From Isoetes taiwanensis (lineage: Eukaryota; Streptophyta; Lycopodiopsida; Isoetales; Isoetaceae), in the NCBI GenBank assembly GCA_021234155.1, contig JAJEKV010000013.1:498001-562000 (forward strand): DNA of 64,000 nt, in the 5' to 3' direction. Positions 43,119-56,345 of this stretch are shown in pieces. The notes under the pieces are model-generated. The model saw nothing but the letters and a program-made list of their open reading frames with translations. It did no database searches and was not told the DNA's origin. The translations under genes and the position numbers were made by a program. The first letter of the stretch is position 1. Every line of letters starts with the position of its first letter.

Positions 43119-43177
43119 CCTTTCCCTAGAATTGGTTCTCTTCTTATATAGAAGAGGACCATCATTCTGGGGAAAGG
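43119..43177. repeat. Long imperfect hairpin just after the recombinase
   Basis: The left arm 43119-43144 (CCTTTCCCTAGAAT, TGG, TTCTCTTCT) pairs with the right arm 43150-43177 (AGAAGAGG, ACCATC, ATTCTGGGGAAAGG) around a 5-base TATAT loop, with about three mismatches and a 2-base bulge. It lies about 100 bases after the catalytic Tyr region and could be a 3' processing or terminal structure of the DIRS element. Confidence 0.75.
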
Positions 43178-45655
43178 GACGTCTGTTTTGGCGTCACACG
43201 ATTTTGAACGTAGGATCAATCTTTAGCCTGAGCTTTCTTTAGCGCAGGTTTTCTTTAGCTATGTCTGCTATATATCCTTGTTACTTGCAAGCAATTCTCA
43301 TCCGTGTTTCCTCTGAGCTGAATTCTCTTTGTTCCCAGAGTTTTCCTCACTCCCTCCTCTAAATCTAGTCAGGTGGTTTGGTTCGCTTTGGCATCTGATT
43401 GGTTTCTTTTCATTCCACCTCATGAGGGCTGGATCACTCTTCTCTTATGTCTCTTTGGTGGCTGGTGGCTGTGTAGTTTCCCAGCATAAGCACTTGTCGC
43501 TTCTAGAGGGCACCTCTGGGACGACCCCCTCGGTTGAGCCTAGTCTATCTTACTTTCTCTCTCTCGGCGTAGCTCTGTACTTTCGAGTATTCTCATATTT
43601 TTGGGTGTCATTTTTCCTTGAGTCCATTCATCTTCTTGTTCTTGTTCGCTTGGCTTGTCAGGGCTTCTAACCCATTGTCTTGCTTTAACTTTCCATGAGG
43701 TCTATTTGTTTGCAGCTACTGGATGATCCTCTTTCTTGGTGATTCTCGCAGTCGCCACAATGCACAGTATGTTTTTCCTCTATGCCTGAAGAAGTGGTTT
43801 GTTAATCTACAGAATATACATCAAAGGGATATCGACAGATTTAAAAAGAGGTGGAAAGTGTTGAAAATACACACTCATATTAATAGGAACATGATCAAAA
43901 GCAAGAGGATTGAGGCAAGAATATAAGAAGCCGCAAGGAATAATGCATATTTTGCCCAGAGAAAGAGGCAGCAACACCACCTACCACTTTAGAAGCATTT
44001 GTGGTGGAAGATCACATTCTAGAAGCAAACAAATTGGGGTTTTCCATGGTGACCGAAATCTGAAAATCTCAAATCTGGCCTAGCTAGACTCATCAAATGT
44101 ACAAAAGTTGTACGCCAACACAAATAACTTATATGAAGTGCGCAAGTAGAGGTGATATTGTATTCTTTTTTATGTTTGGGCCTTTGTATAAACCTACTCT
44201 GGTGAACTTGCATCAATGTCCCTTCTACCTGTTTGTCTTATGAATTATCCTTTTATTACATTTCTTCGCGTCCCAAACAACAAATACGAACTGCAAAAAA
44301 TATATATGATGCATTGTTTCTCAACATATGAACGTTCAAATTTGTGGTATATGAAATTTTTGTATTGCATCTAAGGTTCCACTAAGCAAGGGACTCATGT
44401 TCAACTAATATACCAAGTGATGATAGTTACAATATGCCAAGAGTGAGGAATTGTTTCTTACATTGTCTTCATTCCTTCCTCAATCAAATTACATGTAGAT
44501 TGATCCATTCACAAATTTGCATATTTTGTAGCAAGAAGAACTTCATATCAAGTTGTCATCCATAATTTGCATAGCTCGATGAGATATAAAAAGAATGCAT
44601 TGTTATAATTGTTTCTATCATAGTTCGATGAGATGTAAAAAGAACCTTAATCCATGCGCTATTATAATTGTTTCTATCTGTATGCAACCATAAAATGTAG
44701 ACTTTTATTATTCAAAATGTTCCTAGCAATGGGACCTAAGATTTCACATTCAATGTCCTAGCAAATGGTTTTCTTCACTAGACTAGTAAAGTACCCAGTA
44801 ATCTAATATTTGGGTATATACCAACTTATACCCAAACTATGTCATTTATCCACACGAGCAACAGTTTGCCCTTTAGGGAAACCCAAAAATGAAAATGTTA
44901 GTAAGGGCCAGATTCCACATGCGGCAGTGGAAGTTTGCTGTAAAAACTCAATTACCGCTCTTTATTTGGAGCCCATTAACTCTGGCGATTCCACAGAGTG
45001 GCACTGCAGTTAACAAAGTTTTTATGTGTCAAAGATCTACAGTGATGCTGAGGACGTGGTGGAAATCCCGTAGCACCTAGTTAACTATTTTGAAAAGGTC
45101 GATGGACATCCCCTGTTAGAGTTTGGAAGTTAACCGGCAGCGTTCCATAGTGTTTTAGTTTCAAAGTGAGTTTTTTTGTAATGCCAGCACCGCTTCGTGG
45201 AATCAGAGCAGAGGTGCCAATTAAGGCGTGCCATCGTAGGATTGGGTTTGAGCAAAATGGCAGGCCCTTAACTCCTCGAGTCGAATCTGGCCCTAAGTAA
45301 ACACCCTAGAAAAGAAACAATGCCACATGGCATATTGGATGGCGGGGCAAAATGACGACCAACTAGCTTTTACATTACAATAATGACCAAGTGTTCTCCA
45401 TTTCAAGTGCCAGTATGAACTAGTTTTGCAACAACAAAAAGAAAATTGAAGAAACGCATGCTTTGCTCACGTTCCAAATATTATCCACTAATCCTTTTGT
45501 ATGCATACAAATATAGACCTAGCAAAATTCTGCTAATATAAAATGTATTGACTATCTTATTCTCGCTTTTTAACGGTCCTATACATTAGTGTAACCTGCT
45601 GTAGGTTAAAGTAAATGGAAGTAAATGGAAAAATCTCCTTACTGCAGCACGATCT
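43178..45655. other. 3' flank of the DIRS element and intergenic DNA
   Basis: A Leu/Phe/Ser-rich frame at 43329-43670 and a short basic one at 43723-43926 have no recognised domain. From 44.0 to 45.65 kb the sequence is AT-rich without a supported gene. Confidence 0.45.
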
Positions 45656-48600
45656 CTAATTGTGCGTACCAACAATAAAGTTGCCCGGTGTATTGTACTC
45701 CAGTGTATTCTCTTCGTGTTTAACTATCTTAAAACCACGAATTCTAATTTCTTCCGGTATTGATTCATCCTTGTAGTCAACTGGCTCCACTGCCCAGCCT
45801 TCATTCTCAACTTGCAGGGACTCAAGCTCAACCTACGTACCAAACAGGCCAATCAGGCACAACCATACTTAACCAACTGAATTCATGCATAAAATCCTAC
45901 CTTAGCCTCAGGAATAGCATTGACCACAAGTGTACCATCCAAAGTCAGACCATGAATTGAAATCTCTCCACCCCCAAGAACAAGGGTTGATCTTTGAGAT
46001 ATTTTGCAATGCCCCGAGATTTTCCTCTTTATATCAGAAAACTTAAGACCCCAATGAGGTTTCCATGTGATCCGTGGCCATAATTCTACCTTTTGCCCAT
46101 TGAAAACTTGTAACTTTGGTTCTTCTATGTGAATGCCAGCCTGAAAATTTTGCTTTTAAATGCATGTCAGAAAGGGCAACATTAGAATTGTATTAATACC
46201 TTTCTTAAGATGAGGCTGTTGCATCTGTATATGGCCATCTCCCCTGTAGTTGCGCTGTGATGGGGGTTTCCTTCTGGCACCTGTTTTGCCACAATTTGTA
46301 ACTATGCAACGTCCAACATGCATCAGATTGAAAATGATTACCTTCGCTGCATCTTCAGGGTTGTTTTTTACGGGCGCATAGGCAAGCCAAGCATCCATTA
46401 CCTATGAGCAACGCAAAAAACAATACATCTGTTAAGTTCAACAATGCATTTTGACTGAATATTAGCCCTTTCTGTTGGTTGAAGCTACCGTGAATCCAAC
46501 ATTTGCAGAAGCTGGCAAGCTGCGGGGAAAATCTTGCATCATGCATTCCAACCGCGTTGACGACCTAAATGATGACCTGGATGCATCCTTGTATCTGCAA
46601 ATGTTTGTAGACATAAGCATCTACATTCTATAATCACAATCGTCAAAAGTTAGCATTTCTATCGTCCATAGTAAAATCTCCTAAAGTTACAAACTAATTA
46701 TCAAACAAGTCACTCAAGGTGTTTCACTTACTTGGGGTTCACAAATTCCACGATTGCACCGTGAGTCTCCGACAGCACATTTATGTATGTGCTGAGCTTC
46801 AATATCAACTGCACAAAGATCACGCACAGCAAGAACTAAAATCGGCTTTTACATTTTCAATTAGGTACTACTAAACCCCACAACCAGATTTTTTTTATGC
46901 TTTATCCAACGGTGGAACTGTTGTCTAGATGGTCATTACCTAGACGACAACAATGGGAGATGCATATTTTCAAAACACCGCATTTACTACTTATTTCTCT
47001 TTTTTCTAGAAGTTTGAAATATTTAGCACAGAGCATATGGGGTATGTTTTTGCCACTATAATAATGCACTCAAACCAATGTCCAGATATATAAGAAAGAA
47101 AAGCCTACCTGGTTAATGTTCCCAGGATAGGGTGAATATCCAGTCTCATCATTAACATCGCCATAAACATTCCCAGTTGCCCGAAGTAGAGGATCGAGCT
47201 GATTATATTCAACATTAATGACCATCTTCTTACCTGCCATTATCAAGAACTTGTGAAGCCTACTCAGAAATGGTTTCATTGTTATTAAAGTGAGTGTGCA
47301 AGTTTAGCCCAGTCCATGTACACTTTAGGTGGACAATAACAAACATCCATCAGCACTTACCATTCTGATGCGTAAGACAAGCAATGCCCCCTATAGGTTC
47401 CTTAGCCTTTCGTGGTACTGCTAGTGAATTCATGTCCCAGCCCTTTGCAGCACTGACACCCAGAGCAGCAGGAATAACCTTGAATTTTTTTAAAACGTTA
47501 GTTCATTTGGGTTACACATTTCCATTCCTCAAACATCTGCTGATCTACCTTAAACAGAAGTCCATTTGTATCTTGGAAAAAGAGAACCCATTTGCGACCT
47601 TCTTGTTGCCTGATAAAATGCATCAAGTCAACTGAGGAAATGAAACAATACCACTAACGTAATCTAATGAAATGCTAAATTTTTCATTTGAGAAAGAACA
47701 GAAAGAGAGAGGGAACAAGGCACTTGTTCTAAAACCACACTTGCCAAGGGAAATATTGCCAAATGTTAGATCCCTTAAGTTCAACACCACATGAGAAGCA
47801 CCACAATTATAGATCAGCCAGTGGAGGTGGTCTCTCATTATGCATACTTGGGCGTGCAAATCAAGGGTCTCATCTTTAATATGGAAGATGCAGCATGTAT
47901 GCTTCAATTGCAATTCATGAATCCAAGCAGATTTTCAAAATGTCCCAGCAAAGCTTCATCATTTTTAATACTTTGATTATACCAGCTCCTTTATACGAAG
48001 CCTTGATGTGGGGGATGGACACGACAGCCAAAGAATGGGCTCAAACAGAGAGGTTCAAATGTATTCTTTATCCAAATTGATTATGAGCAAAGCATGTGTG
48101 CCGCATCCAATCATGTAAGCAGAATTTTCAGCCACTCCTTTGCAGCACTCCGGTTTAGCATCTGTTGTGCACCAATTGCGCCAGTTAGGACCTCGCAGCA
48201 AAATCAAAGCAGACTTCCATAGCTTTCCTTAAGGCTTCAAAAAGATTGGCTCAAAAGAAATAAAAAAATGTTGGTTTGCAAAGGCATCGCAGGAGACTGC
48301 CTCTTTGGAATTTGGCTTTGGAACCTGCCTCCTTTCCATTACAACGTGGCTGCAGCCAATAATGCTGTAAAATCTAGAGCTAAAAAGAGACTCCAAAGAC
48401 ATACGAATCCAGCATGATCTGGAATATTTACACATGGCTCTCCTCTATAAAGATCATTTCCTTGAGATCAATGAAGATGGTTTTATTCAGCACCCAGAGT
48501 ATTTGATATTCACCTAGCACATAAGGTGAGACGTGCTATTGGGCAGCTTAGCTTGAGATTGAGAATGGCCATGCGACAAGACCTGAGGTCGAACACATGA

Positions 48601-51202
48601 AGAGGATTTGCAGGGTGCCCAGCATATCATGAAATATGAGGCAGGTTTCATTGCCTCTTTCGTGAACCCATCTCTGCGTTAGATATGAAGACCAGAAATC
48701 TATAGCTCTATTTCCTTACCAAATGACTGATCATAGAACATGGTGGAGAAAGGAATTGACACTCTCTTTGTAATTGGAGGTATTAACAGGAACAAAAAGA
48801 AGTAATGCTCTCTACTTGGACCATCCAATTCTATCCCAAAAGGGTGAAAGTCGCGGGCATCAAAGAAAAGGCATATCTAGGAAAAAGACAAAGTTTCCTG
48901 ATTTCAGTGTTCTAGATTTTCTTTCTCATTTCTAGGCACATATCTAGGTGCTGCAGCCTGCCCCTAGCTGAACGAGATTTGTTGTACTAATTGGTAGACC
49001 CAAATGGTCTTTTATAGACATTAATATAATCTTTCTTTCTCTCAAGTAAAATACCATTTCTGAAGTACCCCACTAGAAAAGAGAACGGCATGTACATCTC
49101 CATGGCCATGTGGCTTCGTCTGAAAACAAGAAACTAACAATCAGAACTAAACATTATATTAATGCCAAAGGACGATATAGTATCATATCGCACGCATCCA
49201 AGGCTATCTATATCTGGTAAAGTGAAGTTCCCATAAGCATAAATCTTGACTGGAATCACGTAACATAAACTGGGTCTCGGGAGAAAACATCTGTTCACTA
49301 ATGGCACACGCATGAACCTTTGCACTGATACTAGATTCTTTCTCCTAGCTAGCTCAGTAATAAGGAATTATCCAGACCTGAATTAGATAATTGTTGTTAG
49401 GATCAAGTGCAATCTTTGCATTGCTGTCAGCCAAACATGCAACTTTTTCCTGCAAGATGACAAAGAATAAAATATGTTCAAAATTTCCTTTGCCACATAT
49501 CCACCTATTATACCTCCTGCAACTGCAAGTCGTGATTACCTGCTTTAAAAGTGTGATCTGTCCTGGCTTCATGCCATAGTAACTATTGACTCTTAAAAGA
49601 TTTTCAGTCAAGTTATGTGTGTCATCTGATGTCATGATGACAAATGGTATATCCACATTTCCTGCAGAGAGCGGGCGTAAGTAAATTGCTGCCAATGACG
49701 CATTGCAGAAAAAATCTCACCCCCTGCAGAAGTTTGCAATGCTAATATGGACTCAATGTAGAGCTGCAAGAAAGAAATTCCAGTTGTCGTTTCTGAAGGC
49801 AAGGCAATCTGTACCATGTGTGTGCAGTTATTATTCAGAAATGCCTTGCTTGTCAATAATAATTGACGAGATTGGCAGAAACAAAACGTATTTTTAAAAA
49901 ATAATTCATGAGACCCTATCAGGTACCTTGATACCACTATATCCAAGCCTCTCCCCTAAACCTCCTGCTACCAAAACGAAGGCAGCCTTCGATGCTTCAG
50001 CCACACCTATTTCTTCAAAAGTAGTAAATTTCTCATCACCATAAGAAAGCTTTTCCCCAGTTGGGACCTGCGTCAAACCAATGTTTGACTTAGACTGAAG
50101 CCAGTTTGAGATCATTTTTGTTTGAACCAATTGAAGGAGATTTTCCTTCTCTGATGAGAAAAATGTTAAGTGAATATTTGAAAGATCTAGGTCTAGACAT
50201 TAATCAGCATTCCATTGGCCAGTATTAATAACCAAAATTTGAAGGGAAATAATATTGTCATTAATTGATGCTTTATGCAATTATGACGACATCAATTGAT
50301 GAGGAATGAAGCATGAGAACCAAATACAAGATGCTCAGAATAGTCAGGAAGTCGGCATTATGTCAAGGGCAAGAGCGAGGATATACCGAAGGAACAAAAC
50401 CATCAAATGGGTTTTTTCCTGCTTTTGAATCAGCAAGGAGCTTCCGTGCATTTCGAATGTAGGCCCGCAAACCCCCAGGATAATTTGCATTTAGCTTTTC
50501 AACCTAAAACAAAGCTGCTATTGTTAATCATGTAGCTCAATTTCAACATATTGGTTTTTCATTGGTGAAGACATATCCTTCACCTAAAACTATCAAACAT
50601 GTTTGCGACTTGTTTTTGTTCATAAAACAATCAAAAATTACTAAAGCTTTTGACCAGATATTGTGTTTGTATAATAATTCAATATTATCTAAGTAAGCAC
50701 AATAGATACCTGCCTCATGAAGTTTTCTTTATCTAGATCATCAGTGCCTGGCTCACTCCAATGTTCAAACAGATGATTCTGACCTTCATCAAGGAGCATG
50801 CGTGCAAGATCTTTCTGGTTATATAAAAAAAAATTGAAGAAAAAAATAGATTATTACAAAAGGCAACATCTGCTCGTGGTTTATCTCTTTCTGCTAATCT
50901 TAATATGAAACATAATAACACAAAGCAGTGTAGCAAATTGCCAGAAACTATATGATCTAACTGATGACTTCAACAAGAGCCAGAATTATGCCAAACATCG
51001 AATTTTGCTACAAGTGATTTAATTAGCTGTAAATTCTAAAGGTTAGAGATCCAGATCTGGCATGACGACCTCAAGGAAAAGCAAAATTTGAAGAAGCTAA
51101 ATAATGGGTACCCACCTGAGATGCATTGAAGAGCTGCAGATTTGGAGTTAGAGCAGAACGCTTCCGGGGGAGAGTCTCCGGTACAGCAGCCGCAGCCGTC
51201 AT
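45656..51202 (-). CDS. USP: UDP-sugar pyrophosphorylase, 17 exons, intact
   Basis: USP joins UTP with many sugar 1-phosphates to give UDP-sugars and PPi, in the cytosol, as the last step of sugar salvage. Exons (5' to 3'): 51202-51116, 50814-50710, 50503-50387, 50067-49927, 49808-49721, 49661-49540, 49449-49378, 49119-49055, 47609-47549, 47478-47361, 47233-47109, 46808-46732, 46594-46489, 46401-46342, 46280-46200, 46140-45901, 45832-45656. Every junction is GT-AG and the phases join without a stop, giving 613 residues, about the length of Arabidopsis USP. Key motifs are the nucleotide-binding GGLGERLG (138-145), MTSDDTH (189-195), KPHGHGDVH (246-254), FFQDTNG (276-282), VEYNQLDP and FPGNIN-like YPGNIN. 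The first ATG is in good agreement with the family start. Intron 8 (1445 bp) carries a LINE fragment. Confidence 0.97.
47640..49045 (+). mobile_element. LINE fragment in intron 8 of USP, antisense to the gene
   Basis: On the plus strand the text includes an RT-tail segment ([12 protein letters not shown], then [12 protein letters not shown]). Further on are the LINE C-terminal zinc-region words CPAYHEI (near 48630) and LYFLTK, followed by a 3' end GGTAGACCCAAATGGTC with a short ATTAATATAATCTTTCTTTC tail. Stops are frequent. It is old and leaves the splice sites of the intron intact. Confidence 0.65.
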
Positions 51203-53354
51203 CGTTTCTCAACAATGCAAGTGAAGCAGGTGAGCTTTTTTTCTACCATCAAAAGCAATGACTTAGGATCTCTCTAAACGCTATTAACCAAATAAACCCA
51301 ACCACTTCAATTGTCCATTGCAACTAACTTGAATTGAAAGTGATCTACAATGCAGTGAGTAGATACTAAAGCAATAGTTTTCTGTTAAATAATTTCTGAA
51401 AAAACGAACGTGATAACTTATTTTATGTCCAAAGAAAGAATTGTATATTTCTTCCACAACAAGGTTTTACCTCCTCCAAGCTTTTAGAAGTTCTACAGCT
51501 TCAATGCGTTAGAGTAATCTCGGCTTAGCCTTCCCATTCCACCCTATTACACTTTTCAAGTAGGAACTTCCTTCGTCTTCTTTTTTTAGCTGATATTTTT
51601 AGCCAATACCATTGAGCTATCTTTTGGGATCAATTTGGTCCTTCTAATCCGTTTTACGAAAATTAATAGTTGGATTTTGCCGTTCAGATCAAAATGACAA
51701 ATTCCAAGGACCATTATTTCCTTGCCGGTTCTCAAAATCAGCAAAAATTTATGCGTTCAACAAATGTGGCAACGAAATGGGATGAAACTGAAATTCAACT
51801 TCGGTTTGTAATTTTAGCACCGTCGGTTTCTGTTGTATGAAAGCCCATTTTTTGTTTGATAATTTCTTGTTTGAATTATAAAGTCTAAACAAGAAAGTAT
51901 AAAACTTGTTCTCTTTGAACATTATTGAAGTAGAGTTCAAAGTTAACAAGTCAAAGGCTTCAATTGACACGTGGTGACAACTTAAAAGCGTGTCCAAATA
52001 CAAAAATATAGCCTCAGAGATTATATAGTTTTATACCAAGTCAGAGTCAGACAAACTAGCAGCTGGCAGGCTTGAGGTAAAAGGTTAGAAAGAGCTAATG
52101 TAGGTTGAACTGCTCAACGAGAACACGTTAGTATAAGCATTCAACAATATGAAATTAATTAACATCACGTAAAGCTTGGTAGGCTAAAACTAGCCATTCT
52201 TCCTCTTCCACAAACTTCTAACTTAGAATGACAACTTTGACTTTCAATGTTAAAGAAGTTATAACATATGTGGCAAGTTTGCATGGTGCATCTATACACG
52301 TTGCATTTGAACTTTGAATGTTGCCAAACATCCAACCCTTCCAAATAAAGAATCTTTTTTTGGCCATTTATTTGTTGTAAGAGTCAACAGAAAACAAGGT
52401 GCTGCGCATGGAGGTTGCCCTCGAATGCCCTGAGGGTTTGTAATTTTTTTGTTTTTTAGTTTCGTGTTGGAATTCAAGGAAGCGACTTCTAATCAAAGAC
52501 ATTTGATGAAGTCGTGAAGGCTAAGAGGCTCGATTGGATGGTGGCTCGTACATTTTTTTATTTTTACTTTTTCAGATCTACATAGTTCTTGGCGTGATCT
52601 AATCCTTTTCAGTTCTTGTCGTAATAGTTCAGAATGTTTAAAGCTGTCATGCAACCATGTTTAGACTCTTTAAAATTTTCGACGATGCTTCAACAAAAAC
52701 AACTCATTTAAAATTCATGGTTATATGTTATAGTAAAGGTTATTTTGCACCTGATATGGGCATGCATTTTTAATAAATATGAAACAACGTATGGAGTCTT
52801 CCTCAATCTAAGGCATAATCAACACGAGAATAAAGAGCTACAAAGATTGATACTTAAAATATTATGGAAGAATTTTGTACACCGCTAGGCTAATATAAGC
52901 GCGGGACACAACAGAATACACGTTGTTCAAAGCTTCTACATTGGTGACAGATACAATTCTATGAACCTTTGGCAAAATAAGACAGGCTTCACATTATGCC
53001 ATGATGATTAGAAATCTTAAAAAAATGATATATTGTAGTTATAGCATGGAGAAATTTGGAAGTAGTTGTAAATGGTGGTTTAAAATCAAGAAGGCATAGA
53101 AGGAAAGAGATAGAGAGTTATGAATAGATGTTGGGATAGAGGGGATATTTCTGCTGCTGTGAAGCAGAGCCAGATTTTCATCCGTGGCCTTTAGGTCCAT
53201 TTTCGCCCCACACCATCATGAAATTCTATGTGAAACCATTACTTTTAAGTGAGGATATTAGATACTGAAAAGACGCTCTTGAATCCTAAACAATGAGAAC
53301 AAGCAGCTACATACCAAATTGAATCTTACAAAGGCACCTCACTGCCGAAATTGT
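51203..53354. other. Upstream of USP, intergenic
   Basis: No gene supported. No clear TATA box was found for the USP start within 300 bases. The rest is AT-rich. Confidence 0.45.
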
Positions 53355-53993
53355 GCGCAAAAACATTTCCTGCATGCAATTACAAGCCAAAAGCCAGAAT
53401 ATTTGTTCAAGCCTAAAAAGAAAAATGTGAGCACCTGTATGTTCAATGGCCGCGACTACAAGCTACATAGAATATGCGTTCATAGTAATAAACTTGTGCA
53501 CAAAAAATCTCTCATTTGTAACTGCTACTCTTAGATTCCGAACAATCTCAGCCATCAACATCTACAACATGCCACACATCTACCGTCAAAATAGAAGCTT
53601 CTTATGAATATTCTGAAACTCTAGGTGCACACACAGCACATAGGGTTTGCCTTTAGGCAATCCAAAATGCAGGCAGCGCAAAAACATTTCCTGCATGCAA
53701 TTACAAGCCAGAAGCCAAAATATTTGGCCAAGCCTAATACCTGCATGCAAACATATTCAATGGCTGCGACTACAAGCTACATAGAATATGCATTCATAGC
53801 CAGTTTAGAAATAAATTTGTGCACAAAAAATCTCTCATTCGTAACTGCTACTCTTAGATTTCGAAACAATCTCAACCATCAACATCTGCAACATGCCACG
53901 CATCCACCGTCAAAATAGAAGCTTCTTATGAATATTCTGAAACTCTAGGCACACATATAGAGTTTGCCTTTAAGCAATCCAAAATGCAGGCAG
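53355..53993 (+). repeat. 321-bp tandem duplication
   Basis: Copy 1 is 53355-53675 and copy 2 is 53676-53993. Both start GCGCAAAAACATTTCCTGCA and end CAATCCAAAATGCAGGCAG, with roughly 90 percent identity by eye. A weaker related piece (GGGTTTGCCCTTTGGACAATC) lies near 54202. Confidence 0.9.
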
Positions 53994-54699
53994 TAGGAAT
54001 CTATCTATTTATATAAACAACACCAGTGAACCACCGGTCCAAGCAATGGTTTTAAAAGGTTTAGATGCATTTAGAGAACAGAAGAAAAACATACACAAAT
54101 AGAATGCCCTCACAAAAAAATCAGAAAATGGCTTGTACAGAGATCATTATTTCAAGAATATTCTCAAACTATTTAAAATATTTGCCCCAACAAATGAAAC
54201 AAGGGTTTGCCCTTTGGACAATCCAAAAACAATTGTGCAATCTTCTAACTTGAAGGCATTATACATGTGAAAAAACAATGCAAGCAAATGCCATAGATCT
54301 TGGCTTGAAAAACCTTTATTGTGCCCGGCATTGTAGGGCTTTACTAACAGTCTGAAGAGGCAAGGTTAATATAGAGCAACTCTCTAAGATTCAGTGATAA
54401 TAAATATGTGCCATGAATTATGAATTTGATATCAGATGTTGTACTATAGATATGTGATACTATGTTGTGCACTTTTACATAAATAATTTTATATTGCAAT
54501 AATAAGAAAGCAACAATAGTTATAGTCAAAGTTATGTATGCCCTTCTTTGGTTTGATGGGAGATAGCGGCATTCATCACTTGATTGAGTGAGCCTTTCAT
54601 GGTTAGGGATAAATTGAGTGTGGCAAAAGTAGACATGTTGTGTCCCATTTGCAAAATTTGAAAGGGGGTTAGCATCTGAATGAATGGGTTTAATCGTTG
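53994..54699. other. Intergenic, no gene seen
   Basis: Only the weak third copy noted above and short frames without motifs. Confidence 0.5.
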
Positions 54700-56345
54700 C
54701 GTGTTTAGTTCGTGTAGCTAGGTTTGTCTATTACACCCAACTACATTGGTTGAGGGCGCAAAGGGATCAAATAATAAGAGATATATTGCCTTTATAGATC
54801 TAGCGAAAGCATTTGACAAGGTAAAAAGAAAAGATCTGGCCTCGCGGTTAGAACTGTTGCAGGTACCATTGGAAATTAGGCAAGCGGTTGCTTGTCTTTA
54901 TAACAAAGTCCTGGTTGAGCTCTCTTTTCCTTTTACAGGACCTGAATGCATTGATAATACCATTGGGGTTAAACAGGGATGTCCTTGTTCGCCAACGCTT
55001 TTTGGGTTATTCATAGATGATTTGGAGGGATGGTTGGCGAGACTTGGTGGAGTTGGAGCAAAACTAGGAAAGTATATTGTGCAATTATTACTTTTTATGA
55101 TGACATAGTTTTGATTTCCAAAACGCCAATGGCTTCAACAACACTTGGATGTGCTACAGAGTTTTGTGAGCATAATAGTATGCAAATTAATGCAAAAAAA
55201 TCCAAGGTAATGATTGTTGGTGGCCGTGGACTCAACCATTTTACAAATGGAGGAATTCCTTTGGAACAATTAAAAGAATATAAGTATCTTGGCATAGATG
55301 TTACAAATGACTATAGGTGGATCAGAGCAGCCCGGAAGAGAGCCTCTCGGGGGCTTAGGGCCTATTATAATATGATGCATCAATGCAAAATGAATAATTT
55401 TGAGCACCGAATCGAGGAAGTTGCTTTTCGGCATCTGAAAGAATGAAGCCGGTAGTTTTGTATGGCAGCCCAACTGGGGCCCTGGACTTTCTAAAAAATG
55501 CCGCATGAGATTGAAAAAATTCAAAAAGGTTCCTCCTCGGGAATTGGGTGAAATCTCAAACAATCGTGATTGCATGCTCCTTGGTCGGGGTGCTTACCGC
55601 CCTTAGAGGTAGAGCCGCTTTCAAACCATCACCTATGTAAATAGAATTCGTCATGGACTTGGATAGATGGCCCAAAGTTGGCATTTGAACAAATAAGAGA
55701 AAGAGGATGGCAGTGATATAAGAAGATGGGCGCTAGATGGCTTGGACATGGGATGTGGCCAACGTCAACAAAGTTTAAGGAAGTACATGAACAAGTCACA
55801 TGCATAATAATTAAAAAATGTGGCGGCTTAAATGCGACGCGATACTGAAGAAAAGGTCCTATCTAGCGTAGATAAATGATCCGAAGGATTATACCTCAAA
55901 CTTACTTAGCCTCTCATATCAACGAAAAGAAACTAATGGCAATCTCAACAACAGTTGTCATCCCATACTTTACATATTGAGACTGGTAGAATGCATGGGT
56001 TAGCTCGTGAGGAGAGGTTTTGTCCTAGTTGTCTGGACCCAAAGATAGAGACAGAACAGCATGCTTTATTGGAATGCTATTCTTATGAACATATAAGGGT
56101 CAAGCATGGAATTTACATGTCTACCTTGAAGGAGTTGTTTGATATTCCTGCTCATACCTTGAGTTCGTACATTAGAGAAGTGTTGAAAGAAAGAGAAGAC
56201 ATAATTGGCTTGTTCAATCTTATAGAAGAATATGAATTTAATAATGCTCTAGAATGAGCGCTTACTAGTACTAGTTTTGTAAAACTTTGCCATAGAGGCC
56301 TGGGGGCCTAAATGGCTTGATTAATACAATTACAATTACAATTAC
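54700..56345 (+). mobile_element. LINE ORF2 3' half with tail, 5' truncated
   Basis: The RT begins with IAFIDLAKAFDKVKRKDL. GVKQGCPCSPTLFGLFIDDL follows. After a frame shift near 55090 come YDDIVLISKT (the catalytic DD, one frame on) and LKEYKYLGIDV. After a broken zone, 55955-56257 gives the C-terminal zinc region (RFCPSCLDPKIETEQHALLE, then CYSYEHIR). The 3' end reads GCCTAAATGGCTTGATTAATACAATTACAATTACA, a (AATTAC)n tail. 5' truncation, no LTR and a simple tail are the marks of target-primed insertion. Confidence 0.85.

Larger units (their letters stand above)
39144..43177 (+). mobile_element. DIRS-like tyrosine-recombinase retrotransposon, decayed
   Basis: In order the stretch holds a gag-like ORF, a reverse transcriptase with YVDD, a DIRS-type RNase H with its typical C-terminal block, and a tyrosine recombinase. 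There is no DDE integrase and no LTR. That gene order and the use of a tyrosine recombinase define DIRS elements, which integrate through circular DNA without target duplication. All parts are in the same strand with several frameshifts and stops, so the copy is dead. A long hairpin follows the recombinase. The outer ends (split or inverted repeats) were not identified. Confidence 0.85.
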
